48,260 nt of DNA from assembly GCA_025964685.1 (NCBI GenBank), contig JAOPYG010000448.1, forward strand, positions 1 through 48,260, read 5' to 3'. This DNA comes from Actinoallomurus sp. GTDB taxonomy: Bacteria; Actinomycetota; Actinomycetes; Streptosporangiales; Streptosporangiaceae. Below are positions 43,249-48,260 of the stretch, piece after piece. The translations under genes and the position numbers were made by a program. How positions within the stretch are numbered: position 1 is the first letter of the stretch; the number at the start of each line of letters is the position of its first letter. Under the pieces are notes generated by a model that was given only the letters and a program-made list of their open reading frames with translations, ran no database searches and was not told the origin of the DNA.

Positions 43249-44283
43249 CTAGCCGGCGGTGTCGAAGTTGATGGCGGAGTAGGCGCGGAGCTTCGACAGC
43301 CGGTGCTCGCTGTCGATCCGGCGGATCGTGCCGCTGCGGGAGCGCATCACCAGGGAGTTGGTGAACGCGATGCCCTTGCGGTAGCGCACACCCCCCACGA
43401 GCTCGCCCTCGGTGATGCCGGTCGCGGCGAAGAACACGTCGTCGGAGGCCACCAGGTCGTCGGTGGTCAGCACGCGCGACAGGTCGTGCCCGGCGTCGAT
43501 CGCCTTCTGCCTTTCGGCGTCGTCCTTGGGCCACAGCCGTCCCTGCAGCACACCGCCGAGTGACTTGATCGCGCAGGCCGCGATGATGCCCTCGGGCGTG
43601 CCACCGATGCCGAGCATCAGGTCGACGCCGGTGTTCTCCCGCGCCGCCATGATCGCGCCGGCGACGTCGCCGTCCGTGATGAACTTGATCCGCGCGCCCG
43701 CCTCCCGGATCTCCTTGACGATCCGCTCGTGCCGCGGCCGGTCCAGGACGACGACCGTGACGTCCTCGGGTGAGGAACCCTTCGCGCGCGCCACGGCGCG
43801 GATGTTGTCGGCCACGGGAGCGTCGATGTTCACCACGTCGGCCGCCTCGGGCCCCGTGGCGAGCTTCTCCATGTAGAAGACCGCCGACGGATCGTACATC
43901 GTGCCCCGGGGGCTCACCGCGATCACCGCGATCGCGTTGGGCATGCCGAGGGCGGCCAGCCGCGTGCCGTCGATCGGGTCGACCGCGACGTCACAGTCGG
44001 CACCGCGCCCGTCCCCGACCTGCTCGCCGTTGAACAGCATCGGCGCCTTGTCCTTCTCACCCTCACCGATGACCACCACGCCGTTCATCGACACGGTGTT
44101 GATGAGTTGGCGCATGGCGTTCACGGCGGCGCCGTCGGCGCCGTTCTTGTCTCCGCGTCCCACCCAGCGGGCCGCGGCCATCGCCGCCGCCTCGGTCACG
44201 CGTACGAGCTCCAGCGCGAGGTTGCGGTCCGGGGCGTCCGCCTCCGTGACCAGCGGGGACGACGGAGTGGTTTCTTCGGTCAT
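43249..44283 (-). CDS. glpX: Fructose-1,6-bisphosphatase class II
   Basis: 344 residues from ATG 44283 ([19 protein letters not shown]); an ATG at 44298 would add five residues, and neither has a ribosome site. Metal- and phosphate-binding motifs: [45 protein letters not shown] and [10 protein letters not shown]. Removes the 1-phosphate of fructose 1,6-bisphosphate, an irreversible step of gluconeogenesis, so it works in the same direction as the PEPCK at 17282. Member of the conserved block with fumC. Divergent from the TetR/DUF4245 pair. Confidence 0.96.
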   Translation of the reverse strand: MTEETTPSSPLVTEADAPDRNLALELVRVTEAAAMAAARWVGRGDKNGADGAAVNAMRQLINTVSMNGVVVIGEGEKDKAPMLFNGEQVGDGRGADCDVAVDPIDGTRLAALGMPNAIAVIAVSPRGTMYDPSAVFYMEKLATGPEAADVVNIDAPVADNIRAVARAKGSSPEDVTVVVLDRPRHERIVKEIREAGARIKFITDGDVAGAIMAARENTGVDLMLGIGGTPEGIIAACAIKSLGGVLQGRLWPKDDAERQKAIDAGHDLSRVLTTDDLVASDDVFFAATGITEGELVGGVRYRKGIAFTNSLVMRSRSGTIRRIDSEHRLSKLRAYSAINFDTAG

Positions 44284-44565
44284 CGGAATACGCGGCATGG
44301 CCGCCCGGCCGCGGGGGCCGGGACACCGCCGCTCCCTCCTCGGAGTGTCAGGTCGATAGCGTGGTCCGCACGTCTCGCCTGCGGTGGACGCACAGGCGTT
44401 ACGGCGGCACTGCAGACATGCCCGTTTTGTAGGCAACCTTGCGTGCGAGAAACGCCACTTTGCCGATCGGGCGGCCTCCGCCCGCGCGCCGGACACACCC
44501 GAATCCTCCCTCGCGGTGCCGGAGGACGTAAATTCACGGCAGACAGGGCGTAATCTAGGGCCGTA

Positions 44566-44685
44566 ATGAGCAGCGAAATCAACCGGCGGCCCGGCGGACG
44601 AGCGGAGTGCCCGGCCCGCCGCGGCGGGCCGTCAGAGCGGCGAGTGCCGTGCGCGTCCCCGGCACGGCGAGGAGCGCGCAGTTGA
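44566..44685 (+). CDS. Possible 39-codon leader ORF
   Basis: ATG 44566 ([20 protein letters not shown]) lies 9 nt after TAATCT (44551-44556), so a transcript would start 2-3 nt before it. Its stop TGA (44683-44685) overlaps the TTG start of the TetR gene. The peptide is Arg-rich and of low complexity; it may be translated only to couple or regulate the next gene. Coding status uncertain. Confidence 0.35.
   Translation: MSSEINRRPGGRAECPARRGGPSERRVPCASPARRGARS
44612..44668 (+). promoter_or_regulatory. Two hairpins before the TetR gene
   Basis: CGGCCCGCCGCGGCGGGCCG (44612-44631) is a perfect 20-bp palindrome. GCCGTGC (44646-44652) pairs with GCACGGC (44662-44668), ending directly before the AGGAG ribosome site. 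They suggest attenuation or control of translation. The rest of 44299-44565 holds only a TAATCT -10 and no gene. Confidence 0.45.
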
Positions 44686-45296
44686 GCATCGAACACCTCC
44701 AGCGCACCTCCGACCGAGGGGCCGCCACACGTGGCGCACTGCTGGCCGCGGCGCGTGAAGTCTTTTCGGTGTCCGGGTTCGCGCAGGCGGCGGTGACCGA
44801 CATCGTGGCCAAGGCCGGTGCCAGCGTCGGCAGCCTCTACCACCACTTCAGCGGCAAGGCCGACCTCTACCTCACGCTCTTCGAAGAGTTCCAGACCCGC
44901 CAGCAGGAGCGTACGCGCGAGGCCGTCCACGTGGTCCGCGACCAGGGCGAGGCCGACCCGATGCGCCTGTTCATCGCGGGCGCCCGCGCCTACCTCGACG
45001 GATGCCTGGCCGAGCCCGACCTGGCCCGGCTGTTCCTGTCCGGCGATGGCCCGCCCGGGTTCGACCGGGCGCTGCGCGACCGCCTCCGTACATGGGCGCG
45101 GCGCAACGCCGCCCTCTTCCACACCGGCGAGGGTGGCGAGGTCGACGAGGCGCTCGTGGTCGTGTTGACCGGCGCGATGTCCGGCGCGGTGTCGGAGGTG
45201 TCGCTGTCGGAGGACGAGGCGGCGTCGCGGCGGCTGGCCGACGACGTGCTGAGCATCATCTCCCGCATGGAGAGCCCGCGTGAGCGACGGTCCTGA
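44682..45296 (+). CDS. TetR-family regulator
   Basis: 204 residues from TTG 44682 ([20 protein letters not shown]), with AGGAG 7 nt upstream. Helix-turn-helix at about 17-63: LLAAAREVFSVSGFAQAAVT, DIVAKAGASVGSLYHHFSGK, ADLYLTLFEE. The ligand domain has a surface rich in Asp and Leu. It overlaps the DUF4245 gene by 17 bp. The target is not obvious; autoregulation and control of DUF4245 are possible. Confidence 0.9.
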   Translation: MSIEHLQRTSDRGAATRGALLAAAREVFSVSGFAQAAVTDIVAKAGASVGSLYHHFSGKADLYLTLFEEFQTRQQERTREAVHVVRDQGEADPMRLFIAGARAYLDGCLAEPDLARLFLSGDGPPGFDRALRDRLRTWARRNAALFHTGEGGEVDEALVVVLTGAMSGAVSEVSLSEDEAASRRLADDVLSIISRMESPRERRS

Positions 45297-45933
45297 CGCC
45301 GAGGACACCCCGGGCACCACCGCGACGGCCACCAAGCCGCCGGAGGGGCCGTACGTCGTCTCGCCGTCGGTCTACAAGCGGCTCATGTCGAGCCTGCCCG
45401 GGTTCAGCATGGCGCTGCTGTCCTGCCTCGTCGTGGTCGGCCTGGTGATCCTGATCACGCCACGGCGCAACGAGGGTGCCATGCCGCGGGCCGACTACCA
45501 CAGCGACCTGTCCGGCCTCATGGCCATCGCGCCGTACCTGGTGCAGGCCCCTCAGGGACTCCCGCCACAGTGGTACTCCACCAGCACCCGGCTGAGCGGT
45601 CGGCCCGGCGGGCCGATCTCCTGGCACCTCGGCTTCTACACACCCGGCAAGGAGTACGCCGCGCTGGAGGAGAGCAACGAGACCGCCGACGGCCCCGGCC
45701 ACTTCGTCGACCGCATGACGAGTCAGGGACACCCGGACGGCACGGCGCGGATCGCCGGCGCCACCTGGGACCGGACGTTCCGCTCGGACAAGAAGCAGCG
45801 GTCGCTGGTCCGCCGGCTGCCCGGCGTCACCCTCGTGGTCACCGGCACGGCCTCCTACGAGGAGCTCGCCGTGCTGGCGGGCTCGCTCCGGCCGCAGCCC
45901 AAGCCGTCGCCCGCGGCCTCCCCGACGAGGTAA
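45280..45933 (+). CDS. DUF4245 single-pass membrane protein
   Basis: 217 residues, GTG 45280, overlapping the TetR gene. A cytoplasmic N-terminus of about 45 residues (PGTTATATKPPEGPYVVSPS), one helix (MALLSCLVVVGLVILI, about 45-61), then an outside domain: YLVQAPQGLPPQWYSTSTRL, WHLGFYTPGKEYAALEES, ATWDRTFRSDKKQRSL, VVTGTASYEELAVLAGSL, which is DUF4245. It lies between glpX and xseB as the homologue Rv1100 does in mycobacteria. Function unknown. Ends 5 bp from the convergent xseB. Confidence 0.92.
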   Translation: MSDGPDAEDTPGTTATATKPPEGPYVVSPSVYKRLMSSLPGFSMALLSCLVVVGLVILITPRRNEGAMPRADYHSDLSGLMAIAPYLVQAPQGLPPQWYSTSTRLSGRPGGPISWHLGFYTPGKEYAALEESNETADGPGHFVDRMTSQGHPDGTARIAGATWDRTFRSDKKQRSLVRRLPGVTLVVTGTASYEELAVLAGSLRPQPKPSPAASPTR

Positions 45934-45938
45934 GCCCC

Positions 45939-46169
45939 TCAGAAGGGCGCGCCCTCGGCGTTCGGCTCGGCGCGTTCGGCCATGGCCGCCGCGAGCCGCG
46001 CACGAGCCCCTTCGAGCCATTCCTCGCAGATGCCGGCGAGCTTCTCGCCGCGCTGCCAGAGCGTGAGTGACTCTTCGAGCGTGAGCCCGCCGGCCTCCAG
46101 GCGGCGTACGACATCGGTCAACTCGTCGCGCGCCTGCTCGTAGGACAGCTCAGATTTCTCCTCGGTCAC
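45939..46169 (-). CDS. xseB: Exodeoxyribonuclease VII small subunit
   Basis: 76 residues from ATG 46169. Three-helix protein: [56 protein letters not shown]. Several copies wrap the large subunit XseA to form a nuclease that degrades single-stranded DNA to oligonucleotides. Normally cotranscribed with xseA; here 1.3 kb with two other genes, one on the opposite strand, separate them. Confidence 0.95.
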   Translation of the reverse strand: MTEEKSELSYEQARDELTDVVRRLEAGGLTLEESLTLWQRGEKLAGICEEWLEGARARLAAAMAERAEPNAEGAPF

Positions 46170-46208
46170 GCACCCACCCTATGGGCAGGCGGTGCCGGCC
46201 GTGCTCAT

Positions 46209-46214
46209 TAGGAT
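46209..46214 (+). promoter_or_regulatory. -10 TAGGAT of a leaderless acetyltransferase gene
   Basis: TAGGAT, a common actinobacterial -10, is followed by 7 nt and ATG at 46222. Third example of this arrangement in the window. Confidence 0.55.
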
Positions 46215-46221
46215 CGCCGTC

Positions 46222-46689
46222 ATGTCCGACGTACGCGCGGCCACGGAGGCCGACATCGCCGAGCTGGTCCGTCTGCGCGCGCTCATGTTCGCCGACCTCG
46301 GCGGCGCGTGGGGCACCCCGCCGGCGGGTGACGACTGGCGGGACCACTGCGCCGCCGAACTCGCCCGGCAGCTCCGCGGCGACGCGATGCGGATCCTGAT
46401 CGTCGACGGGGACACCGGCCTGGCCGCGTCCGGCGTGGGCGTCATCGACCGTCGGCTGCCCAGTCCGTACAACCCCGACGGCAGGGTCGGCCACGTGTTC
46501 GGCGTCGTCACCGACCCGGCGCACCGCGGGCGCGGCCACGCCCGTGCGGTGATGGAACGGCTCCTCGCCTGGTTCGAGGACTCCGGTGTGCGCCGGGTGG
46601 ACCTGAACGCCAGTCCGGACGGGATGCCGCTGTACCGCGGGCTCGGGTTCGCCGAGCACCCCGATCCCACGCTCAGCCTGAAGCGCTGA
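46222..46689 (+). CDS. GNAT-family N-acetyltransferase
   Basis: 155 residues from ATG 46222 (MSDVRAATEADIAELVRLRA). Acetyl-CoA-binding signature VFGVVTDPAHRGRGHARAVM (about 94-113) with R-G-R-G-H, and the C-terminal GMPLYRGLGFAEHPDPTLSL where the Tyr is the usual general acid. Leaderless start likely. Substrate unknown. It sits in opposite direction between xseA and xseB, as an insertion into a conserved pair. Its TGA abuts the stop codon of the next gene with no base between (TGATCA). Confidence 0.92.
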   Translation: MSDVRAATEADIAELVRLRALMFADLGGAWGTPPAGDDWRDHCAAELARQLRGDAMRILIVDGDTGLAASGVGVIDRRLPSPYNPDGRVGHVFGVVTDPAHRGRGHARAVMERLLAWFEDSGVRRVDLNASPDGMPLYRGLGFAEHPDPTLSLKR

Positions 46690-47370
46690 TCAGCCGCCGA
46701 GGTTTCCGACGATGATGAGGAGCAGCAGGACCATCCCCATCGCCGGGTAGACATACGCGACCGGACGCTGGAACACCGACGGGCCCGGGTCGAGCGGGGC
46801 CCGCCCGTCGCCGCGCGGCTGCGGCGCGGGCAGGTTCGCGACCTTGCCGCGAGCGCTGAGGTTCATCAGCAGGAAGATCGGGGTGAGGACGATCGCCCCG
46901 ATGCTGCACCAGCCGCCGCCGAGGGTCTTGGCCGTCTGCCGGCGGAATGTGTGCATGCCGCAGTCGCGGCAGTACGGACCGGGCGCCGTCCAGATCGTGT
47001 GCATGAAGACCGCGCCCACCACCGCGCGGAACGTCGCCTGGGCAGCGGGCCCGCTGCCGCAGATCCGGCACGTTCCCTGTCCCTGCGTCTGATACCCGGC
47101 CTGCTGCTGCGGAGCCTGGTACTGCTGCGGGTAGGCCTGCGGAGCGCCCTGGTACTGCTGGTACTGCTGCTGGCCGTACTGCGGCTGCCCGTATTGGGGC
47201 TGCCCGTATTGGGGCGGGTACGGCTGCTGGTACTGGGGCTGCTGGTACGGCTGGCCCTGCGGCTGCTGGTATCCGCCTGGCCCCTGGCCGGGCTGCTGTT
47301 GCGGGTACGGCTGCTGCTGGTAGGGGCCAGGTCCCTGGTACGGCGGCTGATACGGCGGGGGCTGGGTCAC
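46690..47370 (-). CDS. Gln/Pro/Tyr-rich membrane protein with zinc-ribbon-like motif
   Basis: 226 residues from GTG 47370 with AAGGA upstream. Residues 1-97 are almost only Gln, Pro, Tyr and Gly in PQYGQ/PYQQ-type repeats, including YGQPQYGQPQYGQ. Then CRICGSGPA and, after 25 residues, YCRDCGMHTFR: two CxxC knuckles that could bind zinc. Two hydrophobic helices follow (SIGAIVLTPIFLLMNL and MGMVLLLLIIVGNL). Probably a multimeric membrane protein with a disordered cytoplasmic tail. Actinobacteria have many such proteins of unknown role. A promoter may lie near TATATA (47479-47485) on this strand. Confidence 0.85.
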   Translation of the reverse strand: MTQPPPYQPPYQGPGPYQQQPYPQQQPGQGPGGYQQPQGQPYQQPQYQQPYPPQYGQPQYGQPQYGQQQYQQYQGAPQAYPQQYQAPQQQAGYQTQGQGTCRICGSGPAAQATFRAVVGAVFMHTIWTAPGPYCRDCGMHTFRRQTAKTLGGGWCSIGAIVLTPIFLLMNLSARGKVANLPAPQPRGDGRAPLDPGPSVFQRPVAYVYPAMGMVLLLLIIVGNLGG

Positions 47371-47509
47371 GAGTGCGTCCTTGGCGGCCGAGTGCGGTGT
47401 CGAGCGGCGTCCGGCGACCGCACGGCCGACGGATCAGGTCCGGATGACCTTATCCGTGTGACCCCTGTGACCGGGGGGATATATACCGTTTCGTGAGGTC
47501 GGGCGGTGC

Positions 47510-48260
47510 TCACACCGTGCCGTCGGCGTCGGCGCGCACCGTGAGGCGTCCGTCATGGAAGCGGATCAGCAGCTCGTCGTCCTTGCGGACGTCGGCGGCG
47601 GCGCGTACGACGGACTCGTCGGGACGCTGCACGACGGCGTAGCCGCGCTCCAGCGTGGCGGCCGGCGACAGGGCCACGAGCCGCCCCCTGGTGTGGGACA
47701 GGTCGTCGGAGGCGCGGTCGAGGGCCGAGGAGAGGCAGCGTCGTGCCCGGTCGCGCAGAGTGTCGACCGCCTCGGCCTGGCGCTCGATCTCGCGCACCGG
47801 GTCGGCCAGCGCGGGCCGCGAGCGTATGCCCGCGAGCCACTGCACCTCGCGCTCGACCCGGCCGGACAGGCAGCGCCGCCCCCGGTCGCGCAGCTGCCCG
47901 ATCAGGGCGAGCTGTTCGCGCACGTCGGGCACGGTCTTCTTGGCCGCGTCGGTCGGCGTGGAGGCGCGGACATCGGCGACGTAGTCGAGCAGCGGCGTGT
48001 CCTGCTCGTGCCCGATCGCGGAGACGACGGGCGTACGGGCGGCCGCGACCGCGCGTACGAGGGCCTCGTCGGAGAAGGCCAGCAGGTCCTCCAGGGAGCC
48101 GCCACCGCGGGCGATGACGATCACCTCGACGTCCGGATCGGCGTCGAGCCGGGCGAGCGCGTCGATGACCTCGCCCGCCGCGTAGGTGCCCTGCACGGCG
48201 GTGTTCTCGACCTTGAAGCGCACGGCGGGCCAGCGGCGGCGCGCGTTGTCCAGCACGTCG
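47510..48260 (-). CDS. xseA: Exodeoxyribonuclease VII large subunit (partial)
   Basis: The C-terminal 250 residues are visible; the N-terminal OB-fold lies beyond the window. Catalytic-domain motifs: [49 protein letters not shown]. Then a long coiled-coil ([40 protein letters not shown] helices) and the end domain [18 protein letters not shown]. Partner of xseB at 45939. Complete to its stop codon; no defects seen. Confidence 0.95.
   Translation of the reverse strand, partial: DVLDNARRRWPAVRFKVENTAVQGTYAAGEVIDALARLDADPDVEVIVIARGGGSLEDLLAFSDEALVRAVAAARTPVVSAIGHEQDTPLLDYVADVRASTPTDAAKKTVPDVREQLALIGQLRDRGRRCLSGRVEREVQWLAGIRSRPALADPVREIERQAEAVDTLRDRARRCLSSALDRASDDLSHTRGRLVALSPAATLERGYAVVQRPDESVVRAAADVRKDDELLIRFHDGRLTVRADADGTV

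Noticed and set aside
47457..47472. Direct repeat TGTGACC-CC-TGTGACC before the zinc-ribbon gene
   Set aside because: A 9-bp period and same-direction halves do not match a Crp site, and nothing else supports a regulator there.

Overview
High-GC actinobacterial chromosome, most likely of the order Streptosporangiales (Actinomadura/Actinoallomurus-like). This is an inference from GC-rich third codon positions, DUF397/DUF5753, DUF1707 and DUF4245 proteins, MocR and DasR-type regulatory sites and gene order. No tRNA, rRNA, CRISPR array, insertion sequence or phage gene was recognised.

The backbone is an old syntenic block: short-chain Z-prenyl synthase (19015-19776), PIN-PhoH ATPase (19939-21246), fumC (25249-26649), class I fumarase (29372-31012), glpX (43249-44283), DUF4245 (45280-45933), xseB (45939-46169) and xseA (47510 to the window end). 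In Mycobacterium tuberculosis the equivalents lie in the same order between Rv1086 and Rv1108c. Here the block is opened by accessory insertions: cell-wall lytic proteins and an SDR/MarR pair after phoH; a MocR/EamA pair and a small membrane gene between the two fumarases; and, before glpX, two divergent Ser/Thr kinases, an acyl-CoA dehydrogenase, an MFS exporter, a wrecked Xre-DUF5753/DUF397 pair, an ABC-2 exporter with a divergent DUF1707 gene, and a complete sugar ABC importer.

The left 10 kb is an envelope-stress module. A response regulator (cut by the window edge) and sensor kinase precede an HtrA-type membrane protease, in the order of mycobacterial mprA-mprB-pepD. Two divergent membrane-fusion proteins follow, one leading into a MacB-like ATPase and permease and a DUF5666 membrane protein, with a convergent lipoprotein. 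An identical spaced direct repeat, TCAGG-N6-TCAGG, stands upstream of htrA and upstream of each membrane-fusion gene, which suggests one regulon under the adjacent two-component system. This is the most interesting signal in the window.

From 10 to 19 kb lie a small protein with an RDIHGDI tail, a DUF255 thioredoxin-like protein, an NlpC/P60 hydrolase, a TetR/MFS pair with operator-like repeats, a ribbon-helix-helix-like gene whose start codon abuts a perfect 16-bp palindrome, and a divergent ATP-type PEP carboxykinase behind three 13-bp repeats resembling DasR/GntR operators. A second DasR-like site sits inside the promoter of the sugar importer at 39.9 kb. Several genes look leaderless, with a TANNNT box exactly 7 nt before the start codon. 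Many convergent gene pairs end within 0 to 10 bp of each other.
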